Shown piece by piece: positions 1-9,126 of a DNA stretch of 64,000 nt. The DNA comes from Burkholderia lata (lineage in GTDB: Bacteria; Pseudomonadota; Gammaproteobacteria; Burkholderiales; Burkholderiaceae). Under the pieces are notes generated by a model. The model was not told the DNA's origin. It was given only the letters and a program-made list of their open reading frames with translations, and did no database searches. The stretch is from assembly GCF_902499335.1 (NCBI RefSeq), contig NZ_CABVQK010000011.1:234649-298648 (forward strand), given 5' to 3'. The position numbers and the translations under genes were made by a program. The first letter of the stretch is position 1. Every line of letters begins with the position of its first letter.

Positions 1-111
1 ACGGTGCTGCCGCATGCGGCGATCGTCGAGCGGATGCTGTCCGACCTGAGCGCGGTACCCGGTGCGCCGCACGCACCGAAATTGCGCAACGTCCTGGCCG
101 TCGAGGCCTGA
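1..111 (+). CDS. C-terminal end of an unidentified protein (cut by window edge)
   Basis: An open frame runs from base 1 to a TGA at 109-111 and gives 36 residues ending in KLRNVLAVEA. Base composition and codon use match the neighbours. The fragment is too short to assign. The gene expected upstream of topB in related genera is smg (DUF494), but this tail does not resemble the Smg C-terminus as I know it, so no function is claimed. Confidence 0.4.
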   Translation, partial: TVLPHAAIVERMLSDLSAVPGAPHAPKLRNVLAVEA

Positions 112-304
112 ATTCGCGAGCCGGCCCGGTGGTTTTGCGCGCGTTTGTGCGCCGCGCCGCGCCAGGCGCTTGCCGCCGTTGCGGCCCCCCTCTATGATGA
201 GCCGCTTTTTGCACGCTGAGCCGCCATCGCTGCGGCGTGTGCTATAAAGCGGTCGTAAAAGGGACCCACAACCGGCGAACCCGGTCTACCAACACACACC
301 TGTC

Positions 305-2926
305 ATGTCCAAAGCACTGATCATTGCGGAAAAGCCTTCTGTCGCGAACGACATCGCACGCGCTTTGGGCGGCTTTACCAAGCATGACGAGTATTACGAA
401 AGCGACGATTTCGTCCTTTCGTCCGCTGTCGGCCACCTGCTGGAAATCGCCGCCCCGGAAGAGTACGAGGTCAAGCGCGGGAAATGGAGCTTCGCGCATC
501 TACCCGTCATCCCCCCGCATTTCGACCTGAACCCGATCGCAAAAAGCGAGTCGCGCCTCAAGGTGCTCACCAAGCTGTTGAAGCGCAAGGACGTCGACCG
601 CCTGATCAACGCATGTGACGCGGGGCGCGAGGGCGAGCTGATTTTCCGCCTGATCGCGCAGCACGCGAAGGCGAAGCAGCCGGTCCAGCGCCTGTGGCTG
701 CAGTCGATGACCCCGCAGGCGATCCGCGACGGCTTCGCGAACCTGCGCAGCGACGCGGACATGCTGCCGCTCGCCGACGCCGCACGCTGCCGCTCGGAAG
801 CCGACTGGCTCGTCGGGATCAACGGCACCCGCGCGATGACCGCGTTCAACAGCAAGGGCGGCGGCTTCTTCCTGACGACAGTCGGCCGCGTTCAGACGCC
901 AACGTTGTCGATCGTCGTCGAACGCGAAGAGAAAATCCGCCGCTTCATCCCGCGCGACTACTGGGAAGTGAAGGCCGAATTCGCGTGCGCGGGCGGCTTC
1001 TACGAAGGCAAGTGGTACGACCCCAAATTCAAGCGCGACGAATTCGATCCGGAAAGGCGCGACTCCCGCCTGTGGAGCCTGCCGGCCGCCGAAACGATCG
1101 TCGCCGCGTGCCGCGACCATGTAGGCACGGTCTCGGAAGAATCGAAGCCGTCGACGCAACTGTCACCGCTGCTGTTCGACCTGACCAGCCTGCAGCGCGA
1201 AGCGAACAGCCGCTTCGGCTTCTCCGCGAAGAACACGCTCGGCCTCGCGCAGGCGCTGTATGAAAAGCACAAGGTGCTGACCTACCCGCGTACCGATGCG
1301 CGCGCGCTGCCGGAAGACTATCTGTCGACGGTCGAGTCCACGCTCGAGATGCTCAAGGAGAGCAACAACTACCTGCCGCACGCGAAGCAGGTGCTCGACA
1401 AGGGCTGGGTGAAGCCGAACAAGCGGATCTTCGACAACTCGAAGATCAGCGACCACTTTGCAATCATCCCGACGCTGCAGGCGCCGAAGTCGCTGTCCGA
1501 GCCGGAGCAGAAGCTGTACGACATGGTCGTGAAACGCTTCCTCGCCGTGTTCTTCCCGGCGGCCGAGTTCCGCGTCACGACGCGGATCACCGAAGTCGCC
1601 GGCCATCACTTCAAGACCGAAGGCAAGGTGCTCGTCGAGCCGGGCTGGCTGCAGGTGTACGGCCGCGACGCCGAAGGCGCGGATGCGAACCTGGTGCCGG
1701 TGCAGAAGGACGAGAAGGTGAAGACGGACGAAATCGCCGCCGTCGCGCTCGTCACGAAACCGCCCGCACGCTACTCGGAAGCAACGCTGCTGTCCGCGAT
1801 GGAAGGCGCGGGCAAGCTCGTCGAGGACGACGAACTGCGCGAAGCAATGGCCGCGAAGGGCCTCGGCACGCCGGCCACGCGCGCGGCGATCATCGAAGGC
1901 CTGCTCGGCGAGAAATACCTCGTGCGCGAAGGCCGCGAGCTGATCCCGACCGCGAAGGCATTCCAGCTGATGACGCTGCTGCGCGGGCTCGGCGTGAAGG
2001 AACTCACCGCACCCGAGCTCACCGGCGAATGGGAATACAAGCTGTCGCAGATGGAGCGCGGCAACCTCGGGCGCGAAGCGTTCATGCAGGAAATCGCCCG
2101 CATGACGCAGCAGATCGTCAAGCGCGCGAAGGAATACGATTCCGACACGATCCCCGGCGATTACGCGACGCTCGAGACGCCGTGCCCGAACTGCGGCGGC
2201 CAGGTGAAGGAAAACTATCGCCGCTTCGCGTGCACGAAGTGCGAGTTCTCGATCTCGAAGATCCCGGGCAGCCGGCAGTTCGAGATCCCGGAAGTCGAGG
2301 AACTGCTGCGCGAGAAGACGATCGGCCCGCTGTCCGGCTTCCGTAGCAAGATGGGCCGCCCGTTCTCGGCGATCCTCAAGCTGTCCTTCGACGACGAGAC
2401 GAAGAACTACAAGCTCGAGTTCGATTTCGGCCAGGACACGGGCGGTGAGGAAGGCGAGGCGCCCGACTTCTCCGCGCAGGAGCCGGTCGGCGCATGCCCG
2501 AAGTGCAAGGGCCGCGTGTTCGAGCACGGGATGAGCTACGTGTGCGAGCACTCGGTGGCCAACCCGAAGACTTGCGACTTCCGCTCGGGCAAGGTGATCC
2601 TGCAGCAGGAAATCTCGCGCGAGCAGATGGGCAAGCTGCTGGCCGACGGCCGCACGGATCTGCTGCCGAACTTCAAGTCGTCACGCACGGGCCGCAACTT
2701 CAAGGCGTTCCTCGTGAAGCAGCCGGACGGCAAGATCGGCTTCGAGTTCGAGAAGAAGGAGCCGAAGGCCGCTGCCGCGAAGAAGACGGCAAAATCGGCG
2801 ACGAAGGATGCCGAAACCGTGACGGAAGGCACCGAAGAGAAACCGGCACCGGCTCGCAAGACCGCCGCCAAGACCGCGACCAAGACAGCCGCTCGCAAAA
2901 CGACGGCGCGCAAGACCGGCTCATAA
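305..2926 (+). CDS. topB: DNA topoisomerase III
   Basis: Type IA topoisomerase, 873 residues, which passes single strands to decatenate and unlink replication and recombination intermediates in the cytoplasm. The N-terminal TOPRIM domain starts MSKALIIAEKPSVA and carries the acidic DAGREGE motif at about residues 105-111. The catalytic tyrosine is Y327 in LTYPRTDAR, one residue from the E. coli TopB position (Y328). Two C-terminal zinc-ribbon-like cysteine clusters follow (CPNC...CTKC and CPKC...CEHS), then a Lys/Ala/Thr-rich basic tail. That arrangement is longer than E. coli TopB (653 aa) and common in beta-proteobacteria. The gene stands alone, 193 bp after the upstream fragment, and ends just before a strong bidirectional terminator. 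Confidence 0.96.
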   Translation: MSKALIIAEKPSVANDIARALGGFTKHDEYYESDDFVLSSAVGHLLEIAAPEEYEVKRGKWSFAHLPVIPPHFDLNPIAKSESRLKVLTKLLKRKDVDRLINACDAGREGELIFRLIAQHAKAKQPVQRLWLQSMTPQAIRDGFANLRSDADMLPLADAARCRSEADWLVGINGTRAMTAFNSKGGGFFLTTVGRVQTPTLSIVVEREEKIRRFIPRDYWEVKAEFACAGGFYEGKWYDPKFKRDEFDPERRDSRLWSLPAAETIVAACRDHVGTVSEESKPSTQLSPLLFDLTSLQREANSRFGFSAKNTLGLAQALYEKHKVLTYPRTDARALPEDYLSTVESTLEMLKESNNYLPHAKQVLDKGWVKPNKRIFDNSKISDHFAIIPTLQAPKSLSEPEQKLYDMVVKRFLAVFFPAAEFRVTTRITEVAGHHFKTEGKVLVEPGWLQVYGRDAEGADANLVPVQKDEKVKTDEIAAVALVTKPPARYSEATLLSAMEGAGKLVEDDELREAMAAKGLGTPATRAAIIEGLLGEKYLVREGRELIPTAKAFQLMTLLRGLGVKELTAPELTGEWEYKLSQMERGNLGREAFMQEIARMTQQIVKRAKEYDSDTIPGDYATLETPCPNCGGQVKENYRRFACTKCEFSISKIPGSRQFEIPEVEELLREKTIGPLSGFRSKMGRPFSAILKLSFDDETKNYKLEFDFGQDTGGEEGEAPDFSAQEPVGACPKCKGRVFEHGMSYVCEHSVANPKTCDFRSGKVILQQEISREQMGKLLADGRTDLLPNFKSSRTGRNFKAFLVKQPDGKIGFEFEKKEPKAAAAKKTAKSATKDAETVTEGTEEKPAPARKTAAKTATKTAARKTTARKTGS

Positions 2927-2981
2927 CGACCGGCCGCCGGGGCCTCCCCCGGCGCATCCGGCTCCGGCAGCCAGCTATAAA

Positions 2982-3015
2982 AAAAACGCGGATCGATTGC
3001 TCGATCCGCGTTTTT
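2982..3015. terminator. Bidirectional Rho-independent terminator between topB and the LysR gene
   Basis: A perfect stem CGCGGATCGA / TCGATCCGCG with a TTGC loop is flanked by five A residues on the left and five T residues on the right. It can therefore terminate the convergent topB (+) and LysR (-) transcripts. Confidence 0.9.
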
Positions 3016-3054
3016 CTTTGTGCCGGCGGCAACTGCCGCCCGGCCGTCGCGCCG

Positions 3055-4104
3055 TTACAGCGGCGACGGCGCCGCGACGCGCGTGCGCGGCGAACGCGGC
3101 AGGCGCGGCGACAGGTTCGGATCGGCCGCATCCGGCTGCTCGGCACGCGTCTCGACACCGATCGGCGCGAGCGCCGAACCCTGCGCGGCCCACTGCTCGC
3201 CCATCGTCGCGTCGGTCGAGTGGCTGAAATGCTCGACGAGGTGGTCGATGAACGTGCGCACCTTCGCAGGCAAATGGCGCCGGCTCGGGTAAGCGATGTT
3301 GATCTCGACCTGCGGCAGCCGGAAATCCGGCAGCAGCCGCACGAGCGCGCCACGCGCGATGTCGCCGCCGATCAGGTAGCTCGGCAGGATCGCGACCCCC
3401 ATCCCGAGCAGCGCGAACTGGCGCAGCATCGCGGTATTGTTCGCGACGATCACGTTGGTCGGGCGCACGCGCACTTCGCCGTCCGGCCCCGTGAACACAC
3501 GCTCGTCACCCCAGTATTCGGTCGGCAGGCTCAGGCTCGGGTGCTCGGCGAGATGCTCCGGATGGGTCGGCACGCCGTGCTTCTCCAGATAGCTCGGCGT
3601 CGCGCACACGGTCATGCAGCCGGTGGTCAGGCGCCGCGTGACGATGCTCGCGCTGCGCATCTGGCGCGTGACGACGATGCCGACGTCGAAGCCTTCCTCG
3701 ACGAGATCGACTTGCCGGTCGACCAGCGTGAGATCCGGCACCACTTTCGGGAAATTCTCCGTGTACGACTGCAACACGGGCGCGAGGTTATGCAGGCCGA
3801 ACACGACCGGCGCGACGATGCGCAGCGTGCCGACCGGCTCGTGATTGCGCGCGACGACCATCTGCTCGACGTCCTCGAGCTCATCGAGGATCTGGCGAGC
3901 ACGCTCCAGATAAACCTGGCCTGACTCCGTCAGGGAAAGGCTGCGCGTGGTGCGGTTCAGCAAACGCGTGCCGAGCCGGCCTTCCAGATCGGCGACGTGA
4001 CGCGTCGCGACCGCGTTGGAGATATCCATTGCACTCGCGGCCCGCGCAAAACTGCCGAGATCTGCAACCTTGACGAACACACGCATCGACTGCAAATGAT
4101 CCAT
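3055..4104 (-). CDS. LysR-family transcriptional regulator
   Basis: A 349-residue LysR-type regulator. The N-terminal winged helix-turn-helix begins MDHLQSMRVFVKVADLGSF and continues through the usual ...LNRTTRSLSLTESG segment to a coiled linker (about residues 60-90). An effector-binding domain follows. The last 45 or so residues are an unusual Pro/Arg-rich extension. It is transcribed divergently from the 2-hydroxyacid dehydrogenase gene with a 426-bp gap, the usual arrangement when a LysR protein controls its neighbour. The effector cannot be read from the sequence. Confidence 0.9.
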   Translation of the reverse strand: MDHLQSMRVFVKVADLGSFARAASAMDISNAVATRHVADLEGRLGTRLLNRTTRSLSLTESGQVYLERARQILDELEDVEQMVVARNHEPVGTLRIVAPVVFGLHNLAPVLQSYTENFPKVVPDLTLVDRQVDLVEEGFDVGIVVTRQMRSASIVTRRLTTGCMTVCATPSYLEKHGVPTHPEHLAEHPSLSLPTEYWGDERVFTGPDGEVRVRPTNVIVANNTAMLRQFALLGMGVAILPSYLIGGDIARGALVRLLPDFRLPQVEINIAYPSRRHLPAKVRTFIDHLVEHFSHSTDATMGEQWAAQGSALAPIGVETRAEQPDAADPNLSPRLPRSPRTRVAAPSPL

Positions 4105-4530
4105 AAACGACTCCTGCCGCTGTTACAACTTCAAAAAGATGAAGCAAATGCGTAATTCTCCTACGACAGCGGAAAAGATGCAGAGTTGCTCAACAAGGCC
4201 CCTGTTGACGATAAAAATAGTCAAAAATCCTCGCCCTCTGCGGATAGTTGATCCAATTATTCTGATTGAAGCAACAATTGGGTGAACCTCGTCGAGTAAG
4301 CGGCCGAATCAGGAAGGACGTATTTGATGCGACACAACAGCGCACCCTTCCGCCCGTCGTGAAAGCGGCGCCGGGTCAGGCTGCCGCCAATTGCGGCGGA
4401 GCGTAACAACCTGTTAAAAAGACACCATGCAGGCGGTCGACGTAGCATCATGTCGGCCCCGGCCGGGCGGGACGGGTGCGCGACGTGCGCCGCCGCCACC
4501 GCCGCTTTCAACGCGCGACACCCGCTCACC
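4105..4530. promoter_or_regulatory. Divergent control region between the LysR and dehydrogenase genes
   Basis: No gene is seen in these 426 bp. The left half is AT-richer than the flanks. It holds an imperfect inverted repeat, CCAATTATT / AACAATTGG at 4253-4281, with arms matching at 8 of 9 positions. This could be a LysR-type operator, but no binding site is proven. Confidence 0.4.
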
Positions 4531-5544
4531 ATGAAAATTGCCATCCTCGACGACTACCAGGACGCCGTCCGCAAGCTGAACTGCTTCGAGATGCTTGCCG
4601 ACCACGACGTGAAGGTCTTCAACAATACGGTGCGCGGATTGGGACAGCTCGCCAGCCGTCTGGCGGAAGTCGAGGCGCTCGTGCTGATTCGCGAACGAAC
4701 CCCGATTTCGTCGCAACTGCTCGCCAAGCTGCCGAACCTGCGCATGATCAGCCAGACCGGCCGTATTTCGAGCCACATCGATCTCGAAGCCTGTACCGAC
4801 CGCGGCATCGCGGTGCTCGAAGGTACGGGCTCGCCGGTGGCTCCGGCCGAGCTGACCTGGGCGCTCGTGATGGCCGCCCAGCGCCGCATTCCGCAGTACG
4901 TCGCGAACCTGAAACAGGGCGCCTGGCAACAGTCGGGCCTGAAGACGTCGGCGATGCCGCCGAACTTCGGCCTCGGCCAGGTGCTGCGCGGCCAGACGCT
5001 CGGCATCTGGGGCTACGGCAAGATCGGCCGGCTCGTCGCCGGCTACGGCAAGGCGTTCGGGATGAACGTGCTGATCTGGGGCCGCGAGCATTCGCTCGAG
5101 GCCGCGCGCGCCGACGGCTATACGGCCGCCGAAAGCCGCGAAGCGCTGTTCGAGCAGAGCGACGTGCTGTCGCTGCACCTGCGCATGCATGACGACACGC
5201 GCGGGATCGTGAAGCAGGAAGACCTGATGCGAATGAAGCCGACGTCGCTGCTCGTCAACACGAGCCGCGCCGAACTGCTCGAGGAAAATGCACTGGTCAA
5301 CGCGCTGTCGCACAACCGTCCCGGGATGGTCGCGATCGACGTGTTCGAGAGCGAGCCGATCCTGCAGGGCTACAGCCTGCTGCGGATGGAAAACGTGATC
5401 TGCACGCCGCACATCGGCTATGTCGAGCGCGAAAGCTACGAGCTCTACTTCAGCGCGGCATTCAAGAACATCCTCGCGTTCGACCAGGGCGACATGTCGA
5501 GCGTCGTCAACCCGGAAGCACTGACGCCGCGCCGCGTGCGCTGA
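4531..5544 (+). CDS. D-2-hydroxyacid dehydrogenase family protein
   Basis: NAD(P)-dependent D-isomer-specific 2-hydroxyacid dehydrogenase of the phosphoglycerate dehydrogenase family, 337 residues from MKIAILDDYQD. The frame is open further upstream, but the extra 27 residues are low-complexity and unlike the family, so this ATG is preferred. The Rossmann motif is LGIWGYGKIGR. The catalytic residues are visible in order: Arg in VNTSRAEL, Glu in VFESEPI and His in TPHIGYVE. There is no C-terminal ACT domain, so it is not a full-length SerA. The substrate is unknown. The divergent LysR gene is the likely regulator. Confidence 0.88.
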   Translation: MKIAILDDYQDAVRKLNCFEMLADHDVKVFNNTVRGLGQLASRLAEVEALVLIRERTPISSQLLAKLPNLRMISQTGRISSHIDLEACTDRGIAVLEGTGSPVAPAELTWALVMAAQRRIPQYVANLKQGAWQQSGLKTSAMPPNFGLGQVLRGQTLGIWGYGKIGRLVAGYGKAFGMNVLIWGREHSLEAARADGYTAAESREALFEQSDVLSLHLRMHDDTRGIVKQEDLMRMKPTSLLVNTSRAELLEENALVNALSHNRPGMVAIDVFESEPILQGYSLLRMENVICTPHIGYVERESYELYFSAAFKNILAFDQGDMSSVVNPEALTPRRVR

Positions 5545-5569
5545 GCGCGGCGGGCCGCGCCCGCCGCGC
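5545..5569. terminator. GC-rich stem-loop between convergent genes
   Basis: A perfect 10-bp stem GCGCGGCGGG / CCCGCCGCGC with loop CCGCG begins right after the dehydrogenase stop codon. There is no T-run, so intrinsic termination is only possible, not shown. Confidence 0.4.
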
Positions 5570-5593
5570 GGCCCCGCTTCCTGCTTCCCGTCT

Positions 5594-6460
5594 TCAGGCG
5601 GCCGCGCGGCCGCCCGTCATCGCGCCGACACGCGTGAGGAAATGCTCGCCGTCGCGCCGCCCGAGGTCGTACGCATGCCGCATCTGCGACGGGCTCGTGT
5701 AATCCCAACTCGAAATCGGCACCTTGCTCGACGGCTGGACGTACAGCCGCCGCTGCTCGCCATGCGCGACCGTGAACATCTGCGGACGCGGATAGAGCCG
5801 CGTGACGAGCACGAGCACGTCGCCCGGCGTCGGATCGAGCGCGTCGACCGGCACGTTGTCGACCATCCCGCCGTCGAGCACGGGCCGGCCGCCGCGACGC
5901 AGCACCGGCGTGAACGGCGGCGTACAGGACGACTGCAGGATCAGGTCGGCGAGTTCGTCGACGCGCGTGCAGGCCTGCGCGCGCACGAATTCCGGCCGAA
6001 AGCCGAGCGTGCGCCCGAGCGTCGGGTGCAGCGTCTTGCGCACGTACTTTTCGATGTTGTACGCGACGAGGCCGGCGGCGACTGCGCTGCGCGCGCCGAG
6101 CCAGCGCGGCACGTGCGACACGCCGATGCGGATCTCCGGCGCCGCGGCAAGCTTCGCGAACGGCTCGCCGTAGATGTCGAGCAGCGCCTGACGGTAAATC
6201 CGGTAATGCGGAAACACGGGCTCGCGCCCGAACAGGTTGCCCCAGTACGCATTCTTCCGGTTGTGGCGCAGCGCCTCTTCGTAATAGCGCATCACCCACG
6301 CGGCGTCGCGCGTATACAGCATGCACGCGGTCGCCGCGCCGGCCGAGATGCCGGTGATCACGCGCGGGCGCAGGCCGAGCGCCGGCTGGGCGACGTCCCA
6401 GAAGCCGGCCTGCCACCAGCAGCGATTGCCGCCGCCCGCAAAGACGATCTGGTCGAACAT
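5594..6460 (-). CDS. Patatin-like phospholipase family protein
   Basis: A 288-residue lipid acyl hydrolase of the patatin family. The three diagnostic elements are present: an oxyanion-hole glycine run near the start (VFAGGGNRCWWQAG), the nucleophile elbow GISAG with Ser39, and the dyad aspartate in DGGMVDNVP. No signal peptide is seen, so a cytoplasmic role or secretion by another route is possible. The start is the ATG of MFDQIVFAGG. The frame stays open for 190 codons upstream, but that part reads antisense to the thioesterase gene and is not real. It lies 8 bp behind the thioesterase gene, so the two probably form an operon. Confidence 0.87.
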   Translation of the reverse strand: MFDQIVFAGGGNRCWWQAGFWDVAQPALGLRPRVITGISAGAATACMLYTRDAAWVMRYYEEALRHNRKNAYWGNLFGREPVFPHYRIYRQALLDIYGEPFAKLAAAPEIRIGVSHVPRWLGARSAVAAGLVAYNIEKYVRKTLHPTLGRTLGFRPEFVRAQACTRVDELADLILQSSCTPPFTPVLRRGGRPVLDGGMVDNVPVDALDPTPGDVLVLVTRLYPRPQMFTVAHGEQRRLYVQPSSKVPISSWDYTSPSQMRHAYDLGRRDGEHFLTRVGAMTGGRAAA

Positions 6461-6468
6461 CGCGCCGC

Positions 6469-6873
6469 TCAGCTCACGAGCGCGTAGGTCGACGTCGCGT
6501 GAACGGCCATCTTGCCGTCCTCGTCGAACAGCTCGACTTCGCCGAAGACGAGATTGCGGCCCATCCGCAGCACGCGCGCGGTGACGAGCACGTCGCCCTT
6601 GCGCACGGGCCGCATGAAGTTCGTGTTCAACGACACGGTCGTCATCGGCCGGAATTCGCCGAGCGCGGCCGAGATCGCGACCACCATCGCGGTGTCGGCG
6701 GCGGCCGTGAACACCTGGCCGCAGATCACACCGCCCGAATGGCGGAATTCGCCGGAAAACGGCAGGCGCAGCGTGACGCTGTCGTCGCCGATCGACACGG
6801 GGACCAGACCGAGCGAGCGGACCCAGGGGGCCAGCAGGCGATCCAGCAATTCGCGGACTGCGTTTTCGTCCAT
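6469..6873 (-). CDS. PaaI-type hotdog thioesterase
   Basis: A 134-residue single hotdog-fold acyl-CoA thioesterase of the PaaI/YigI class. The family signature is seen in HSGGVICGQVFTAAADTA, followed by the strands TTVSLNTNFMRPVRKGDVLV and GRNLVFGEVELFDEDGK. The start chosen is ATG at 6873 (MDENAVREL). An in-frame ATG at 6945 would add 24 residues without family similarity. It is first in a two-gene unit with the patatin gene. A shared role in acyl-chain turnover is inferred from context only. Confidence 0.88.
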   Translation of the reverse strand: MDENAVRELLDRLLAPWVRSLGLVPVSIGDDSVTLRLPFSGEFRHSGGVICGQVFTAAADTAMVVAISAALGEFRPMTTVSLNTNFMRPVRKGDVLVTARVLRMGRNLVFGEVELFDEDGKMAVHATSTYALVS

Positions 6874-7063
6874 CTTCGAAAGCCCAGAAAGCGTTGCGCG
6901 ACCGCCGCGCAACACGTGTGGCGTCATCATACCGGGAGCACGCAAACTGCGATCGCTCGTTATCGGGCCGACAGCTACCGTAGTGGTGACGAAATATTTT
7001 CAGGATATTTGCAGAAAGGGCTTGCAAGGTCTGAAATACCCGGGCATAATCTTTCTTCTGTTG

Positions 7064-7139
7064 GGGGCGTTAGCTCAGTTGGTAGAGCAGCGGACTCTTA
7101 ATCCGTAGGTCGAGTGTTCGAGTCACTCACGCCCCACCA
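7064..7139 (+). tRNA. tRNA-Lys (anticodon CUU)
   Basis: A complete cloverleaf of 76 nt with encoded CCA. The acceptor is GGGGCGT / ACGCCCC, the D arm GCTC..GAGC, the anticodon stem GCGGA / TCCGT around loop CTCTTAA (anticodon CUU, reads AAG), and the T arm GAGTG TTCGAGT CACTC. It stands alone and is followed directly by an intrinsic terminator. No integrase or repeat of its 3' end lies nearby. Confidence 0.98.
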
Positions 7140-7148
7140 GGAATTCCG

Positions 7149-7181
7149 AAGCCCGGTTAGCGCAAGCTAACCGGGCTTTTT
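7149..7181 (+). terminator. Rho-independent terminator of the tRNA-Lys gene
   Basis: Stem AAGCCCGGTTAGC / GCTAACCGGGCTT with loop GCAA and a run of T, 10 bp after the tRNA. Confidence 0.93.
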
Positions 7182-7470
7182 CCTTTTCCGCCGCCGAACT
7201 CACGGCGCGCGCCCTGTCGCAGTACGCCACCACACGCCCGTTCCGCATCGTTTCCGCTAGAATCGTCCGACAAATATCACACGACCGGCGCAAGCACTGC
7301 CGTTTGCCCGCCGGCACTGAGAGAACATGGGACGTCAGACATGGAAGCATGTAACCGAGACGCGACCATTCAGAGAGCCTGGTTGCGCCGATATCGGCGA
7401 GTCCGTCGGGACACGCCACTCCCCCGATCACACCGGCATCCGCAGTGCGACGCACGAACCGGATCCGGTC

Positions 7471-8376
7471 ATGCCCGGTAAGGACGCGCTCGTCGTCATG
7501 GCGCTCGGCGTCGTGCTGCTCGTGCTGGCCGGCATGCTTGCCGTCACGGCCGGTCAGGCGACCGGCCAGCTGGTCCGTGCGCCGGGCACGGTCGTGCGCA
7601 TCGTGCAGGACAGCGACGCGATGCGCGCGTACCGGCCGATCGTCGCGTACCTCGCGAACGACGGCCAGCGCCGCGAAGTCGCCGGCAATACCGCATCGAC
7701 CGTCCCCGCCTACGACATCGGCGAGAACGTCGACGTATGGTTCGACCCCAGCCACCCCGAACGCCCCGCACTGATCGACGATTTCACACAACGCTGGTTT
7801 CCGGTGGCCGTGTCGGCGCTGCTCGCCGTCGCATCGTTCGCGATCGGGGGCCTCCTGATCGTCGGCGAGCGCCGCCGCCGGGCCTCCGAGCCACTGCCAA
7901 CCCGCGCCGCCCGCAAGCAAGCACGGAGCCGCTGGAATATCGCGATCGTGCTGATTCCGATCGCGATCGGCACGGGCTTCATCGCCGGCGCCGGCGCAGC
8001 CGGCCTGCGTCAGTGGCAGATCGTCCACCACTATGCGCGTTCGACCGGCCATGTCGTCGAAATCGCGACAAACGCACGCTCGGCCCGCGCGCGCACGTCG
8101 CTGTATTCGGCGATCGTCGCGTTCACGACCGACAGCGGACGCCAGATCACGTTCGCCCAGGGCTCGGCGTCATCGCATCCGGGCCTGCACGAAGGCGAAG
8201 CGGTCAATGTGCTGTATGACCCCGTCACACCCGAGCGCGCGATCGTCGACCGCTTCTGGGATCGCTGGGGCCTCGCGGCCATCCTGTTCGCGATCGGCGC
8301 GCCGTTCCTCGTGGCCGGGCTGTTCATCGCCGCGACGCTGTGGCCGGAACACCCGCCGCACGAAGCCGCTCCATGA
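7471..8376 (+). CDS. DUF3592 domain-containing membrane protein (two tandem domains)
   Basis: About 301 residues from the ATG at 7471 (MPGKDALVVMALG). The frame is also open from an ATG at 7327, and neither start has a clear Shine-Dalgarno sequence. Two similar halves are visible. Each has a hydrophobic segment, a beta-rich extracytoplasmic part with the DUF3592 pattern (YRPIVAYLANDGQRREV... and YSAIVAFTTDSGRQITF...), and a conserved VDVWFDPSHPERP or VNVLYDPVTPERA strand, then another hydrophobic segment. About four membrane spans are expected. The function of DUF3592 is not established. It sits alone between the tRNA and the CGNR gene. Confidence 0.8.
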   Translation: MPGKDALVVMALGVVLLVLAGMLAVTAGQATGQLVRAPGTVVRIVQDSDAMRAYRPIVAYLANDGQRREVAGNTASTVPAYDIGENVDVWFDPSHPERPALIDDFTQRWFPVAVSALLAVASFAIGGLLIVGERRRRASEPLPTRAARKQARSRWNIAIVLIPIAIGTGFIAGAGAAGLRQWQIVHHYARSTGHVVEIATNARSARARTSLYSAIVAFTTDSGRQITFAQGSASSHPGLHEGEAVNVLYDPVTPERAIVDRFWDRWGLAAILFAIGAPFLVAGLFIAATLWPEHPPHEAAP

Positions 8377-8430
8377 CGTTCGCGCGCCGGCCGCGCACGG
8401 CGTGGCACGACGACCGTCACGGCGCGCGCA

Positions 8431-9045
8431 TCACCGCTCCCTGAACGCCTCCACCTTCGCCCGGTTCCCGCACGTGCGCATGTCGCACCAACGGCGCCCG
8501 ACGCCGCGGCCGCGATCGACGAAGAACCACGTGCACCGGCCGCACTGCCGCACCCGCGCGAAATCGTCGCTGCGCAGCAGTTGCTCGAAGCCGAGTGCGG
8601 CCGCATCGACCCAGCGCATCGCGGCGCGCGCGTCGGGCCGCCACGCGAACCGGCCGTCGACCGCCTCGAACGCGCTGCGCCCGATCGCCTCGCGGATCGC
8701 GACGGCGAGCCGGTCCGCCGCGCGCGCGCCGGCCGTGCCGCCGCTTTCGATCGTCAGGTGCGCGATCGCGGTGTAAGCGTCCTCGCGAAAGCGACGCAGC
8801 GCCGCCAGCGCATCCGCATCGTCCTGCCGCGCCTGACGCAGAAGCCGCGCCAGATCGGCCGGTGCCAGCAGCCCCGCTCGTTCCGCCCACGCATGCACGG
8901 CCGGCCAGTCGACGAGCTTGTCCGCGTCGCGCGTCTTGCCCGTGTCGGCCACCGTGTTGAGGAAGTCGAGCGCCGGATGGCCGCCGACGAAATCGGCTGC
9001 ACCCCATGCGTGTGCGGGTCGCGCGGGCTCGTATCGAGTAACCAC
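8431..9045 (-). CDS. CGNR zinc-finger protein with ABATE domain, probable regulator
   Basis: A 204-residue protein with an N-terminal ABATE-type domain (GGHPALDFLNTVADT) and a C-terminal CGNR zinc finger. The finger reads CGRCTWFFVD...RRWCDMRTCGNRAK and supplies four cysteines. The family is regarded as stress-linked DNA-binding regulators. It is divergent from the hydrolase gene with a gap of about 80 bp that holds a perfect 8-bp inverted repeat, so control of that promoter and of its own is a reasonable inference. Confidence 0.87.
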   Translation of the reverse strand: MVTRYEPARPAHAWGAADFVGGHPALDFLNTVADTGKTRDADKLVDWPAVHAWAERAGLLAPADLARLLRQARQDDADALAALRRFREDAYTAIAHLTIESGGTAGARAADRLAVAIREAIGRSAFEAVDGRFAWRPDARAAMRWVDAAALGFEQLLRSDDFARVRQCGRCTWFFVDRGRGVGRRWCDMRTCGNRAKVEAFRER

Positions 9046-9086
9046 TTATTTTCACCTATAGGTTTCACACCTGGACAATCCGGCGT

Positions 9087-9111
9087 AACCTGTTAACAAC
9101 CAAAACAGGTT
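9087..9111. promoter_or_regulatory. Perfect inverted repeat, candidate operator
   Basis: AACCTGTT - 9 bp - AACAGGTT lies between the divergent CGNR and hydrolase genes, ending 5 bp before the hydrolase Shine-Dalgarno sequence. Its size and symmetry suit a dimeric repressor site. Binding by the CGNR protein is inference. Confidence 0.5.
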
Positions 9112-9126
9112 AGCACGGAGATGCCG

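Noticed and set aside
7064..7181. tRNA-Lys as an integration hotspot
   Set aside because: No integrase lies nearby, no repeat of the tRNA 3' end was noticed downstream, and an intrinsic terminator follows directly.
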